Positions 9,818 through 19,608 are shown, counted from the stretch's first letter. The stretch is 64,000 nucleotides of DNA from Flavobacteriaceae bacterium GF1 (GCA_009797885.1 WNKP01000003.1:62001-126000), one strand, 5' to 3'. Notes: generated from the letters alone by a model not told the origin. Numbers and translations: made by a program.

Positions 9818-11713
9818 CTAATTAGTTGTGTCGGGAATAAGTACCTTGTTCAATACATGGATGACCCCATTACTGGCTTGTACATCTACAAAAGTGATTC
9901 CTATATCATCAATGCCTGAACCATCGGTTACATCGGCAATATTATCTCCGGTTCCGGGCAGGGTAATCGTGATATTATCCTCTTCCAAGGTGGGCGCAGT
10001 AGTATCGCCAGGGTTGTTCAAGTCCCCAGATCTAATATTTCCTTCGACCACGTGGTGTTGTAACACACTGGTCAATAAACCGGAATCAATATCCGTGAGT
10101 CCGTTCCACATATCGTTGCTATCCAACAATGCTTGGAACGCATCATTTGTTGGGGCAAAAACGGTAAAAGGACCGTCGGCTGATAGGATACTTACAAAAT
10201 CAGGTTGTCCGTCGGTGGTCAACGCAGCTTGTAAGGAGTCAAATGTTGGATCGGCGACAGCAAAAGTCACTACCGTAGGCAAATCGATTACGGCATCCAC
10301 GGCATGGATAACCCCATTAGTGGCTACTACATCTGGGACGGCGACATTACTTGTGCCATTCAGTGATACGCCATCATCGGTGTTGATGTATAAAGAAAGG
10401 AATTCTCCTTCAGCAAAGGACGCCATGGTATTGTCGTATCCAGTGGCAAGTCCTGAGGACAATGCAACAGAACCACTAATAACGTGATTTAATAGAATAT
10501 CTTGAAGTGGATTCATCCCAGGATTGGTAAAAGCATCAAAGGCTGCATTAACTGGGGCAAAAACGGTGTACACTTCCTCTGTACCGGAAAGTACGGATAC
10601 AAAATCCACAGTGTTTCCTTCATCCGTAAGCGCACCTACCAGATTATCAAATTCACTATTTGCCGTGGCATGGTCTACAATGTTGGGTAGATCTATCACC
10701 GCGTCAACCACATGCACAATTCCGTTAATAGCCTTTATATCAGCACCATCGGGAATAACTGAACTTACCCCGTTAAATCGTACCCCATCGGTGGCATTGT
10801 AAAAGATGCTCAGAAAGGTATCATCTATTGGACCTGCTGCCAAAGTACTGGCATAGCCTGTGCCCGCAGTAACCAGGGTGGAAGACTCAATCTCTCCGGA
10901 AATGACATGGTTCAAAAGTACCTGGGTCAATACTTCGGTATCAATATCCCCTAATTGGGCACCATCCAAAAATGTATTAAAGGCTGCATCGGTAGGGGCC
11001 AATACGGTGAAGGGTCCATCACCTCGCAATACATCCGGTAAATCCCCATTCGCTGCTTGAAGTGCAGCAACCAAACTGCTTAAATTGGGATTGGAAATCG
11101 CTAAATCAGTAATAGAAAAGAGCAACACACCATTTAGGGCGTCAATTGCCGCTTGTGGCAACAAAACTTTATTGATGATATGGACAACTCCGTTGGAAGC
11201 TTCCTCATCGGCAGTGGTAACTTGGGCAGCTTCGTTGGCCGCATCGGTAAAGAAGAAACCACCCTCCGTGGATACGGTCAATGTTCCTCCTTGAACGGTT
11301 TCGATCGTTTGACCGTTAGTTAACATGCCCGAGGTTACCGCGGCACCGGACACCACATGATACGATAAGATGGCGGCCAAAAGGTCCTGTTCTTCCGTTG
11401 TATCAAAATCCGCTAAAGAGGAAAATCCGTCCAAGCGATCAAATAAATCCGAAAAAGCTTCGTTGCTGGGGGCCAACACAGTAAAAGGTCCATCTCCACT
11501 TAGGGTACCAATTAAATCGTTATTTGGGCTTTGGTCCGCGGCGGTAAGTGCGGCAACCAAACTGCTCAAATTTGTCGTGGCCTGAGCTGCTTCCACAATG
11601 TTCTGTTCAGGAGGCGTAGGTTCTCCTCCATTGTTGTCATCATCGTCGGAACATGACCACGCCAAAAGAGCGGTGGCAAATAAAATCAAGGGTTTTTTAA
11701 AAAAATGTTTCAT
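9818..11713 (-). CDS. Fasciclin (FAS1) domain lipoprotein, four repeats
   Basis: A 631-residue surface lipoprotein. The signal peptide ends in the lipobox LAWSC (Cys21), followed by SDDDDNNGG, a Bacteroidota surface-export-like acidic tether. Four FAS1 domains follow, each showing a variant of GPFTVFAPTNDAF and ending in ASNGVIHVLNKVLIP-like H2 motifs. FAS1 domains mediate adhesion to proteins or polysaccharides. It lies 71 bp downstream of a second, larger fasciclin gene on the same strand, with a hairpin between them. The domains are well diverged from one another, unlike those of the neighbour. Confidence 0.93.
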   Translation of the reverse strand: MKHFFKKPLILFATALLAWSCSDDDDNNGGEPTPPEQNIVEAAQATTNLSSLVAALTAADQSPNNDLIGTLSGDGPFTVLAPSNEAFSDLFDRLDGFSSLADFDTTEEQDLLAAILSYHVVSGAAVTSGMLTNGQTIETVQGGTLTVSTEGGFFFTDAANEAAQVTTADEEASNGVVHIINKVLLPQAAIDALNGVLLFSITDLAISNPNLSSLVAALQAANGDLPDVLRGDGPFTVLAPTDAAFNTFLDGAQLGDIDTEVLTQVLLNHVISGEIESSTLVTAGTGYASTLAAGPIDDTFLSIFYNATDGVRFNGVSSVIPDGADIKAINGIVHVVDAVIDLPNIVDHATANSEFDNLVGALTDEGNTVDFVSVLSGTEEVYTVFAPVNAAFDAFTNPGMNPLQDILLNHVISGSVALSSGLATGYDNTMASFAEGEFLSLYINTDDGVSLNGTSNVAVPDVVATNGVIHAVDAVIDLPTVVTFAVADPTFDSLQAALTTDGQPDFVSILSADGPFTVFAPTNDAFQALLDSNDMWNGLTDIDSGLLTSVLQHHVVEGNIRSGDLNNPGDTTAPTLEEDNITITLPGTGDNIADVTDGSGIDDIGITFVDVQASNGVIHVLNKVLIPDTTN

Positions 11714-11751
11714 GGTAAAGAAATTATAAATGTTTAATTGTTTAAAGTGTA

Positions 11752-11774
11752 AAGCCCATCACACCGATGGGCTT
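11752..11774 (-). terminator. Hairpin between the two fasciclin genes
   Basis: AAGCCCATC (11752-11760) pairs with GATGGGCTT (11766-11774) around ACACC. On the minus strand it comes 10 bp after the stop of the larger fasciclin gene and is followed by TTACACTTTAAAC, a weak T tract. It could terminate or attenuate transcription into the second gene. Confidence 0.6.
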
Positions 11775-11784
11775 GTTAGTAATT

Positions 11785-14700
11785 TTAGTGCAGGGCATCC
11801 AGCACTTCCTGTGGTAATAATACCTTATCTATAATGTGTACGATTCCGTTACTGGCCTCGTTATCAGCAGTGACCACCCGGGCCCTGTCATGTGTTTTAT
11901 CAAATATGACTATCCGTCCATTGAATCTCACGTCAACGGAAATGTTTTCCCCTTGTTCCGTTTTGAATTGTTGATGTCCGTCAAATTCTCCAGAGGCAAT
12001 TGCCGAACCAGAGAGTACGTGATAGGACAACACGGTGGCCAAAAGTTCTTTTTCTTCAGGGGTGTCAAAATCCGAAATACCGTGATATTCAGGTCCCAAA
12101 AGGTGAAATAACTCCTGAAAGGCATGATTGTTAGGAGCAAAAACGGTAAATGGACCATCCCCCTGTAAGGCCTCAACCAGTCCGGCATCTGCTTGTATGA
12201 GGGCATCCACTAACAAGCTTAAATCATCCACAGACTGTGCTAATTCCACAATAGTATTTTCCTGTAGACTGGCCACAAAATCAATGGCGGCCTTTGGCAG
12301 CAATACCTTGTCTATGGTATGGGCCACGCCGTTGGAAGCAAGGATATCGGTATCCTTGATATTGGCATCGGTATCCGAAGCATCACCTATGACAAAGGTG
12401 TGTCCCGAGGCAATGACCTCCAGGGAATTGCCCATAAGGGCAGTGGGCACGGTACCGGGATGCAGGTCGGCCTCCAATACCTGCTGGGGCAGCACGTGGT
12501 AGAGAAGGATATCGGTAAGGAGGTCCAGTTCCTCCTGGGTGTCAAAATCGGCCAAACTGTTGTAATCGTCCCCCAGGATGTCCAAAAGGGCCACAAAGGC
12601 ATCATTGGTCGGGGCGAATACGGTAAACGGCCCATCACCGCTAAGTGTCCCTGCCAGTCCCGCCGCTATCACGGCCCCTTCCAATAGGGAAAGGTCATCG
12701 GTCTCGACCACGATCTCCACAAGGTTCTTCATCTGCATTTCGAGGACAAAATCAATGGCGGCCTGTGGCAGCAATACCTTGTCTATGGTATGGGCCACGC
12801 CGTTGGAAGCAAGGATATCGGTATCCTTGATGTTGGCGTCGGTGTCCGAAGCATCACCTATGACAAAGGTGTGTCCCGAGGCAATGATCTCCAGGGAGTT
12901 GCCCATAAGGGCGGTGGGCACGGCACCGGGATGCAGGTCGGCCTCCAATACCTGCTGTGGCAGCACGTGGTAGAGAAGGATATCGGTGAGGAGGTCCAGT
13001 TCCTCCTGGGTGTCAAAATCGGCCAAACTGTTGTAATCGTCCCCCAGGATGTCCAAAAGGGCCACAAAGGCATCATTGGTCGGGGCGAATACGGTAAATG
13101 GCCCGTCACCACTGAGCGTCCCTGCCAGTCCTGCCGCTATCACGGCCCCCTCCAATAGGGAAAGGTCATCGGTCTCGACCACGATCTCCACAAGGTTCTT
13201 CAGCTGCATTTCCAGGACAAAATCAATGGCGACCTGTGGCAGCAATACCTTGTCTATGATATGGGCCACGCCATTGGAAGCGAGGATATCGGTATCCTTG
13301 ATATTGGCATCGGTTTCCGAAGCATCACCTATGACAAAGGTGTGTCCCGAGGCAATGATCTCCAGGGAGTTGCCCATAAGGGCGGTGGGCACGGCACCTG
13401 GATGCAGGTCGGCCTCCAATACCTGTTGGGGCAGCACGTGGTAGAGAAGGATATCGGTAAGGAGGTCCAGTTCCTCCTGGGTGTCAAAATCGGCCAAACT
13501 GTTGTAATCGTCCCCCAGGATGTCCAAAAGGGCCACAAAGGCATCATTGGTCGGGGCGAATACGGTAAACGGCCCGTCACCGCTGAGCGTCCCTGCCAGT
13601 CCCGCCGCTATCACGGCCCCCTCCAAAAGGGAAAGGTCATCGGTCTCGACCACAATCTCCACAAGGTTCTTCAGCTGCATTTCGAGGACAAAATCAATGG
13701 CGGCCTGTGGCAGCAATACCTTGTCTATGGTATGGGCCACACCGTTGGAAGCCAGGATATCGGTATCCTTGATATTGGCATTGGTATCCGAGGCATCACC
13801 AATGACAAAAGTGTTTTCGGAGGCAATGACCTCCAGGGAGTTGCTCATAAGGGCGGTGGGCACTGCACCGGGATTCAGGTCGGCCTCCAAAACCTGCTGG
13901 GGCAGCACATGGTAGAGAAGGATATCGGTGAGGAGGTCCAGTTCCTCCTGGGTGTCAAAATCGGCCAAACTGTTGTAATCGTCCCCCAGGATGTCCAAAA
14001 GGGCCGCAAAGGCATCATCGGTTGGGGCGAATACGGTAAATGGCCCATCACCACTGAGCGTGCCGGCCAGTCCTGCGGCTATCACGGCTTCCTCCAATAG
14101 GGATAGGGATTCCGTACCTACCACAATTTCGACAAGATTCATGGACATTCCTCCACTTATGGCATCCAAAACGGCCTGTGGCAAAAGCACTTTATCAATG
14201 ATGTGCGCTACTCCGTTGGAAGCGGTGAAATCCGTATCGGTGATGTTGGCATCCACATCGGTGTCATCCCCAACAACGAAGGTGTCATTTGAGGCAATGA
14301 TATGTAGGCTGTTGTCCGTTAGTGCAGTGGGGACTCCACCCTCTTCCAGATTCGCCTCTAAAATAGTTTCATTGGGAATAACATGATATAATAAGATGTT
14401 GGTAAGCAGGGCAATTTCTTCTACGGTATCGAAATCATCCAAGCTGTTATAGTCATCCCCAAGCGTGTCCAAAAGAGCTGCGAAGGCGTTATCATCCGGT
14501 GCAAAAACGGTGAATGGTCCTTCACTGCCCAATGTCTCGACCAAATCGGCTTTAATTACGGCTTCCTCCAAAAGGGATAGGGATTCGGCGCCCACTACAA
14601 TGTCCACGAGCGTGTCCCCATTTAGCATCTCAATCACCGATAGGGGCAACAAAACCTTATCGATGATATGGACAACGCCATTGCTGGTAAAATTATCCGG

Positions 14701-15192
14701 ACTAACAACTTCTGCATCCGCATCGGTAGCGTCCTGTATAAATACGCCTCCATCCAAGGAAACCGTAAGATTTGCTCCCAAAAGTGTAGGGAGTTCCTGT
14801 TCATCGGATAAATCTTCGGAATCCAATTCTTGACCAGCTATTACATGATATTGTAGTATCAAGGCCAATAAGTCCCGCTCTTCCTCGGTATCAAAGTCAT
14901 CCAAGGAATCAAAACCATCCAAATCCGCAAACAAATTGTCAAAAGCATCATTGGTAGGTGCGAATACGGTGAAGGGACCTTCTCCACCTAAGGCGTTCAC
15001 TAAATTGGAATCCTCATTTTCATCCGCTTTGGTCAGCGCGGCAACCAAACTGCCCAATGCGTCGGTATTTATGGCAGTGTCTACAATGTTGCTTTTGGAA
15101 GCATTATCTTCCGTTGTTTTTGCTCCATCGTCCTCATCGTCACAAGAAAAGGTGAGTAGTGTAATCAGGAACAGTAAAAAAAAGTTTTTCAT
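11785..15192 (-). CDS. Giant fasciclin (FAS1) lipoprotein with seven repeats
   Basis: A 1135-residue lipoprotein. The signal peptide has lipobox LLTFSC (Cys17 from the ATG at 15192), followed by DDEDDG. An ATG six codons upstream (15210) is also open, but the shorter start gives a normal signal peptide. Seven FAS1 domains of about 155 residues follow. Domains three to six are almost identical (VEIVVETDDLSLLEGAVIAA ... GDGPFTVFAPTNDAF), encoded by a 471-bp tandem array. Domains one, two and seven are diverged. It is probably anchored at the outer surface as an adhesin or biofilm protein. The near-identity of the inner copies points to recent duplication or gene conversion. Confidence 0.93.
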   Translation of the reverse strand: MKNFFLLFLITLLTFSCDDEDDGAKTTEDNASKSNIVDTAINTDALGSLVAALTKADENEDSNLVNALGGEGPFTVFAPTNDAFDNLFADLDGFDSLDDFDTEEERDLLALILQYHVIAGQELDSEDLSDEQELPTLLGANLTVSLDGGVFIQDATDADAEVVSPDNFTSNGVVHIIDKVLLPLSVIEMLNGDTLVDIVVGAESLSLLEEAVIKADLVETLGSEGPFTVFAPDDNAFAALLDTLGDDYNSLDDFDTVEEIALLTNILLYHVIPNETILEANLEEGGVPTALTDNSLHIIASNDTFVVGDDTDVDANITDTDFTASNGVAHIIDKVLLPQAVLDAISGGMSMNLVEIVVGTESLSLLEEAVIAAGLAGTLSGDGPFTVFAPTDDAFAALLDILGDDYNSLADFDTQEELDLLTDILLYHVLPQQVLEADLNPGAVPTALMSNSLEVIASENTFVIGDASDTNANIKDTDILASNGVAHTIDKVLLPQAAIDFVLEMQLKNLVEIVVETDDLSLLEGAVIAAGLAGTLSGDGPFTVFAPTNDAFVALLDILGDDYNSLADFDTQEELDLLTDILLYHVLPQQVLEADLHPGAVPTALMGNSLEIIASGHTFVIGDASETDANIKDTDILASNGVAHIIDKVLLPQVAIDFVLEMQLKNLVEIVVETDDLSLLEGAVIAAGLAGTLSGDGPFTVFAPTNDAFVALLDILGDDYNSLADFDTQEELDLLTDILLYHVLPQQVLEADLHPGAVPTALMGNSLEIIASGHTFVIGDASDTDANIKDTDILASNGVAHTIDKVLLPQAAIDFVLEMQMKNLVEIVVETDDLSLLEGAVIAAGLAGTLSGDGPFTVFAPTNDAFVALLDILGDDYNSLADFDTQEELDLLTDILLYHVLPQQVLEADLHPGTVPTALMGNSLEVIASGHTFVIGDASDTDANIKDTDILASNGVAHTIDKVLLPKAAIDFVASLQENTIVELAQSVDDLSLLVDALIQADAGLVEALQGDGPFTVFAPNNHAFQELFHLLGPEYHGISDFDTPEEKELLATVLSYHVLSGSAIASGEFDGHQQFKTEQGENISVDVRFNGRIVIFDKTHDRARVVTADNEASNGIVHIIDKVLLPQEVLDALH
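12275..14103 (-). repeat. 471-bp tandem repeat array inside the giant fasciclin gene
   Basis: Almost four consecutive copies of a 471-bp unit (157 codons) lie here in phase with the reading frame. By eye, neighbouring copies differ at only about 20 of 471 positions, mostly third codon positions. Outside the array the flanking FAS1 domains are clearly diverged at DNA level. The unit length equals one FAS1 domain, so copy number can change without breaking the frame. Confidence 0.93.
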
Positions 15193-15210
15193 TTTCGTGG
15201 GGTGTCTCAT

Positions 15211-15588
15211 AGGTAATCGTCTTAGTTGTTATGTTTAATCATTTGTTTTGTTTCATACACAAAAGATAGGTAGGACATTGTTCGGGTTTTGTTGATTTTT
15301 TTTCGATAAAATTGAAATTCCTAAAATTTTTTATGAAAAATTAGAAAAAATGCTAATGTTTTATAAAACATAGAAAAGATTAAACAAAAATAAAAAGGTT
15401 GCTTTTGTTTTACTTTTTTTTTGAAAAGTTTAACAAAACCATACTGTTGATTCCTCCGCGCATAGATTTTTTATGTCAGGTTATGAGGAGAAATCCCACG
15501 CAATTGCCTGGCTTTGTCCAGCGTCTACCGTAGTGGGAATTCCTGAAGGACAGTCTTAATTCGTATTTTTGCAATGCAGATAAAAAGA
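15211..15588. promoter_or_regulatory. AT-rich divergent intergenic region between giant fasciclin and mnmA
   Basis: No gene is seen in this stretch of about 375 bp. It is very AT-rich from 15290 to 15450. A minus-strand TATTTTTG (15385-15392) could serve the fasciclin gene, which would give it a leader of over 170 nt, but no -33 box accompanies it. A two-part stem-loop lies at 15494-15538 and a -7 box for mnmA at 15564-15571. Confidence 0.4.
15564..15571 (+). promoter_or_regulatory. Putative -7 promoter element of mnmA
   Basis: TATTTTTG is an exact TAnnTTTG match. It lies only 3 bp before an ATG at 15574. The expected start of transcription, about 15577, makes that ATG unlikely and favours the ATGs at 15589 and 15592. 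Confidence 0.5.
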
Positions 15589-16782
15589 ATGATGAAAAAA
15601 GTAGTTATTGGCCTTTCCGGAGGTGTGGATTCCAGTGTTGCCGCTTTTTTGTTGAAGGAACAGGGGTATGACGTAATCGGTCTTTTTATGAAGAATTGGC
15701 ATGACGATTCGGTAACCATATCGGATGAGTGTCCATGGTTGGAGGATAGTAATGATGCCCTTATCGTAGCGGAAAAATTGGGCATTCCATTCCAAACCGT
15801 GGATTTAAGCGAGGTATATAAAGAGCGGATTGTTGATTATATGTTCAATGAGTATGAAAGGGGGAGGACCCCCAATCCGGATGTGCTGTGTAATCGCGAA
15901 ATCAAGTTTGATGTATTTCTGAAGATTGCCATGAATCTCGGGGCCGATTATGTGGCGACGGGCCATTATTGCCGTAAGAAATCCTTTTTTCAAGAAGATG
16001 GAAAAGAGATATTTCAGCTTTTATCGGGAGTGGATGAGAATAAGGACCAATCTTATTTTTTGTGCCAACTTTCCCAGGAACAAATGTCCAAAACCTTGTT
16101 TCCAATTGGTGAATTGACCAAACCGGAGGTAAGAAGGATAGCCGCTAAAAACAACCTGATAACTGCGGAGAAGAAAGATTCGCAAGGTCTATGTTTTATA
16201 GGAAAAGTAAGACTTCCGGAATTTCTTCAACAAAAGTTGAAACCCAAGGAAGGGATGATCATTGAAGTTCCCAAAGATTCCAATCATTTTAAAAACGGCC
16301 TTGATCACTTTGCCAATAAGGCGGAAGAGTTGGCACATTTTTCGGAAAAGCCCAAGTATACCCTCAAAGACGGGGAAGTGGTAGGACAACATCCAGGGGC
16401 ACATTATTTTACCATAGGCCAACGTAAAGGTCTGGACGTAGGTGGTACCAAGGAGCCCCTTTTTGTTTTGGATACGGATGTGGAGACGAATACCATATAC
16501 ACCGGTCAAGGAAAGAACCATCCAGGACTTTATAGAAGGACCCTGTTTGTTAAGGAAGCAGAATTGCATTGGGTACGGCAAGATTTGACCTTGTCCCTTG
16601 ATGACACCATGGAGGTCAACGCCAGAATCCGGTATAGACAGCCCTTGCAAAAGGCCATATTATATAGGGTGGAAGGTGGGCTTTATGTAGATTTCATGGA
16701 AAAGCAATCTGCCATAACCGAAGGACAATTTGTAGCTTGGTACCAAGGTGAGGAATTGTTGGGCTCAGGGGTAATATCATAA
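15589..16782 (+). CDS. mnmA: tRNA-specific 2-thiouridylase MnmA
   Basis: Thiolates uridine 34 of Lys, Glu and Gln tRNAs, using ATP and sulfur from a persulfide carrier; cytoplasmic. The PP-loop GLSGGVDSS is near the N-terminus. The two catalytic cysteines are present as DVLCN (Cys101) and GLCFIG (Cys202), and [10 protein letters not shown] and ENKDQSYFL are typical. The C-terminal beta-barrel ([13 protein letters not shown] onward) completes a normal length of 397 residues. I prefer the ATG at 15589 over 15574 because a -7 promoter box ends at 15571. The next gene starts four bases after the stop, so the two are probably one transcript. Confidence 0.96.
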   Translation: MMKKVVIGLSGGVDSSVAAFLLKEQGYDVIGLFMKNWHDDSVTISDECPWLEDSNDALIVAEKLGIPFQTVDLSEVYKERIVDYMFNEYERGRTPNPDVLCNREIKFDVFLKIAMNLGADYVATGHYCRKKSFFQEDGKEIFQLLSGVDENKDQSYFLCQLSQEQMSKTLFPIGELTKPEVRRIAAKNNLITAEKKDSQGLCFIGKVRLPEFLQQKLKPKEGMIIEVPKDSNHFKNGLDHFANKAEELAHFSEKPKYTLKDGEVVGQHPGAHYFTIGQRKGLDVGGTKEPLFVLDTDVETNTIYTGQGKNHPGLYRRTLFVKEAELHWVRQDLTLSLDDTMEVNARIRYRQPLQKAILYRVEGGLYVDFMEKQSAITEGQFVAWYQGEELLGSGVIS

Positions 16783-16786
16783 GGTT

Positions 16787-17734
16787 TTGGAGAATAGCGT
16801 CACAAAGCTTTTTGGAATCCAATATCCCATTGTCCAAGCTGGAATGGTTTGGGCAAGTGGCTGGCGTTTGGCTTCGGCAGTTTCCAATGCCGGGGGATTG
16901 GGACTTTTAGGCGCGGGCAGTATGTACCCAAGCGTTCTCCGTGAACATATCCAAAAATGTAAAAAAGCCACTGACAGACCCTTTGGGGTAAACGTTCCCA
17001 TGTTATATCCGGATTTGAAGGAAATCATGGATATTATTATTGAGGGCGGGATAAAAATTGTTTTTACTTCGGCCGGCAATCCAAAGACCTGGACTCCTGT
17101 TTTAAAAGCACATGGAATAACGGTTGTGCATGTGGTCAGCAGTGTAAAGTTTGCCCTAAAAGCACAGGAAGCAGGTGTGGATGCCGTTGTCGCAGAAGGT
17201 TTTGAAGCCGGTGGACATAATGGACGGGACGAGACAACCACTTTTGTGTTGATTCCGGCCGTAAAGGAGCAAATCCATATTCCATTGATTGCTGCGGGAG
17301 GTATTGCCAACGGAAAGCAAATGCTGGCGGCAATGGTCTTGGGTGCTGATGGCGTACAGGTGGGAAGCCGGTTTGTGGCCACTTTGGAAGCTTCTTCACA
17401 TCAGGCATTCAAGGAAGTGGTGGTTGGGGCCAAGGAAGGGGATACCCATCTCACCTTAAAGGAATTGGCCCCCGTACGTCTTGTAAAGAACCAGTTTTAT
17501 CTTCAGGTACAGCAGGCATATAAAGAAGGGGCATCAACAGAAGAACTTAAACAATTATTAGGGAGGGGGCGTGCCAAAAGGGGTATGTTCGAGGGCGATT
17601 TGGAAAATGGGGAACTCGAGATAGGACAAGTCTCTGCATTAATTCATGAGATAAAGCCAGCTGCTGCAATAGTTCAGGATTTGGTCTCGGACTTTGAAAA
17701 AGCCAAAAGCACCATAAACCCTATTGGATTGTAA
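16787..17734 (+). CDS. Nitronate monooxygenase-like FMN oxidoreductase
   Basis: A 315-residue TIM-barrel flavoprotein of the 2-nitropropane dioxygenase/FabK superfamily. Visible motifs are PIVQAGMVWASG at the start, AVSNAGGLGLLGAG, AEGFEAGGHNGRDE (with the family His), LIAAGGIANGKQM and GADGVQVGSRF (FMN phosphate binding). The superfamily includes nitronate monooxygenases and enoyl-ACP reductases, and the sequence alone does not decide between them. The start is a TTG at 16787; no ATG fits before the first motif. It is tightly linked to mnmA (four-base gap), but no functional link is known to me. Confidence 0.88.
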   Translation: MENSVTKLFGIQYPIVQAGMVWASGWRLASAVSNAGGLGLLGAGSMYPSVLREHIQKCKKATDRPFGVNVPMLYPDLKEIMDIIIEGGIKIVFTSAGNPKTWTPVLKAHGITVVHVVSSVKFALKAQEAGVDAVVAEGFEAGGHNGRDETTTFVLIPAVKEQIHIPLIAAGGIANGKQMLAAMVLGADGVQVGSRFVATLEASSHQAFKEVVVGAKEGDTHLTLKELAPVRLVKNQFYLQVQQAYKEGASTEELKQLLGRGRAKRGMFEGDLENGELEIGQVSALIHEIKPAAAIVQDLVSDFEKAKSTINPIGL

Positions 17735-17802
17735 ATCTGCTAAACCTGCATTTCATCGAATAAATACGCGTCCTGAGAATGCTTGGTTATCTTTACCGGG
17801 CA

Positions 17803-18276
17803 ATGAAGAAAGTGTTTGTAAGTCTACTGCTCATAGCCGTTCTACAGGGAGTGAATGCACAGGTAGAAAGGGATAAAGTACTACATTTTGTTGGAGGTAA
17901 CCTGTTTGGCCTTGCCGGGGCGGGAATCGCCAAACAAATCTCTGATGGGAACCGTTGGTGGACTTTTGCAGGTGCCATTGGTGGGAGCACACTTATAGGA
18001 TTGGGAAAAGAGGCGGTTGATGCGGGTCAACGTGAAAATGGTTGGGACAATGATGATCTTTGGGCCACTATTTTGGGCGGGGTCACCGTTGGAGTCACCA
18101 TAGATATTTTTACGGACCATAAAAAGGCCAAACGAAGAAAGAATGCAGCGGTCACCCTTTTTGAGCATACCAAGGATTTTGACCAAATGCTCCGTTTGGA
18201 GCAACTCCTACAAGAAGAAAGGGAACCTACGCTTTTGGCCTTATCGCTTCCAGCAGGGGTTTTGGGTTTGGAGTGA
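17803..18276 (+). CDS. Small exported YfiM/DUF2279-like protein
   Basis: A 157-residue protein from the ATG at 17803, which begins directly with a signal peptide (MKKVFVSLLLIAVLQGVNAQ). An ATG eight codons upstream would put extra residues before it. After the cleavage site comes DKVLHFVGGNLFGLAGAGIA, then a Gly-rich hydrophobic stretch GGSTLIGLGKEAVD and DLWATILGGVTVGVTIDI. The DK-x-x-HF-x-G pattern and the two glycine-rich helices recall the YfiM/DUF2279 family of envelope proteins of unknown function. It ends exactly where the convergent DUF58 gene ends (18274-18279, TGATCA). Confidence 0.65.
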   Translation: MKKVFVSLLLIAVLQGVNAQVERDKVLHFVGGNLFGLAGAGIAKQISDGNRWWTFAGAIGGSTLIGLGKEAVDAGQRENGWDNDDLWATILGGVTVGVTIDIFTDHKKAKRRKNAAVTLFEHTKDFDQMLRLEQLLQEEREPTLLALSLPAGVLGLE

Positions 18277-19608
18277 TCACAGTAACCCCCTTGCCTTGAT
18301 CTCCAAATACTTGTTAATGGTATTGATGGTCAAATTTTCAGGCTTTGTCAATATGGTTTGAATACCGTACTTATGGAGTTCTTTTTGTATTAATCGTTTT
18401 TCCAGAATAAATTTTTCCGCAATGGTCTTATGGTAAATGCTTTGTATATCTTCTGCATTGACCGTGACTAGTTTCTCCAATTCGGTGTTCTCAAAAAAGA
18501 TGACGACCAAAACGTGTTGTTTTGCCAATGCCAAGAGATAGGGCAATTGTCTTTTTAGGGCAGAAATATGCTCAAAATTGGTGTAGAGCAACAATAGGCT
18601 TCTATGGTTGAGTTTTCTTTTAATTTGGGCATAAAGATGGCCAAAATCGGAATCGCTAAAGTCCGTTCCGATATTGTACAAGGTTTCCAGTATGGAATTT
18701 AAATGGGTGATCTTCTGCGCTGCGGGTACAAAATTTTCGACCTTTTTAGAGAAGGTCAACATACCGGTTTTGTCATTTCTTTTAAGGGCTACATTGGAAA
18801 ACGCCAAAGTGGAATTAATCGCGTAATCCAGTAATTTAAGTCCATTGAATGGCATTTTCATGACCCTTCCCGAGTCGATAATGGAATAAATGGGTTGGGA
18901 TTTTTCGTCTTGGTATTGATTGACCATCAACTGACTCTTTTTTGCGGAAGCTTTCCAATTGATGGTTCTAAAATCATCACCCACAACATATTCCTTTATC
19001 TGTTCAAACTCCTGGGTATGACCTATTCTTCGGATTTTTTTCAGTCCCAGCTCGGTAAGACGGTTGCTAATGGCCAAAAAATCATATTGCTGCATCTGGA
19101 TGATACTGGGATATACCGGGACCATCCTATCCTTTTCAAAAGTAAACCTCCTTTTGGCAATACCAAGTGGGGAAGAGCAATAAACATTTAGATGGCCAAA
19201 GATATACTCTCCACGTTCCACGGGACGGACGACATATTGATACTGATTTTTAACATCCCTTTTCGTAAAGGTTCGATGTAGAAAATCACGTTTCTGAAAT
19301 TGCTCGGGCAGCTCGTCTATGAGTTCCACTTCAACCGTAAAGGGATATTTGACGGAGAAATGGATTTCTATGGTATTGTAATCACTATTGGAAAGCTTTT
19401 TGGGAACCTCACGCCTTGCCGTTACAGCATCCTTTGTGCGATACAAGAGGTAGCTGTCCACAAAAAAAAGGGCAAGGAGGACAAAAGTGCATAGCCAACA
19501 AATGGGATATAAAAAATGAAACCAATAGGAAAGCACAAAACCAGCGGCCAGTAAGGCGATATACCTAAAAAAACGATTGTGTATATAAAACGATTTCAGG
19601 AATTGCAT
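18277..19608 (-). CDS. DUF58 domain protein
   Basis: A 443-residue membrane-anchored protein. Two membrane helices lie near the N-terminus (about residues 13-50). A beta-sandwich-like middle follows, then the DUF58 core with VVGDDFRTINWKASAKKSQL and IYSIIDSGRVM, where a vWA-like Asp-x-Ser site is implied. DUF58 proteins usually accompany MoxR AAA+ ATPases, which are thought to remodel or load metal onto a vWA-fold partner. Its ATG shares one base with the MoxR stop. It is the last gene of a six-gene minus-strand operon. Confidence 0.9.
   Translation of the reverse strand: MQFLKSFYIHNRFFRYIALLAAGFVLSYWFHFLYPICWLCTFVLLALFFVDSYLLYRTKDAVTARREVPKKLSNSDYNTIEIHFSVKYPFTVEVELIDELPEQFQKRDFLHRTFTKRDVKNQYQYVVRPVERGEYIFGHLNVYCSSPLGIAKRRFTFEKDRMVPVYPSIIQMQQYDFLAISNRLTELGLKKIRRIGHTQEFEQIKEYVVGDDFRTINWKASAKKSQLMVNQYQDEKSQPIYSIIDSGRVMKMPFNGLKLLDYAINSTLAFSNVALKRNDKTGMLTFSKKVENFVPAAQKITHLNSILETLYNIGTDFSDSDFGHLYAQIKRKLNHRSLLLLYTNFEHISALKRQLPYLLALAKQHVLVVIFFENTELEKLVTVNAEDIQSIYHKTIAEKFILEKRLIQKELHKYGIQTILTKPENLTINTINKYLEIKARGLL

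Noticed and set aside
9828-11585. Plus-strand frames opposite the smaller fasciclin gene
   Set aside because: Same reason: antisense to well-supported FAS1 coding sequence, without signal peptide, motif or promoter.
12275-14103. CRISPR or other short-repeat array
   Set aside because: The repeat is 471 bp, coding and without spacers.
12128-14386. Long plus-strand reading frames at 471-bp spacing opposite the giant fasciclin gene
   Set aside because: They are shadows of the tandem array. The translations are low-complexity Ser/Thr/Ala-rich text with no start context and no family resemblance, while the minus strand gives clear FAS1 domains.
15494-15538. Two-part stem-loop before mnmA (TCCCAC/GTGGGA outer, CTGG/CCAG inner) as a riboswitch
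   Set aside because: The mnmA -7 box lies downstream of it, so it would not be part of the mRNA. The stems are short and no known riboswitch consensus is visible. It could be a small RNA or terminator, but there is too little support to list it.
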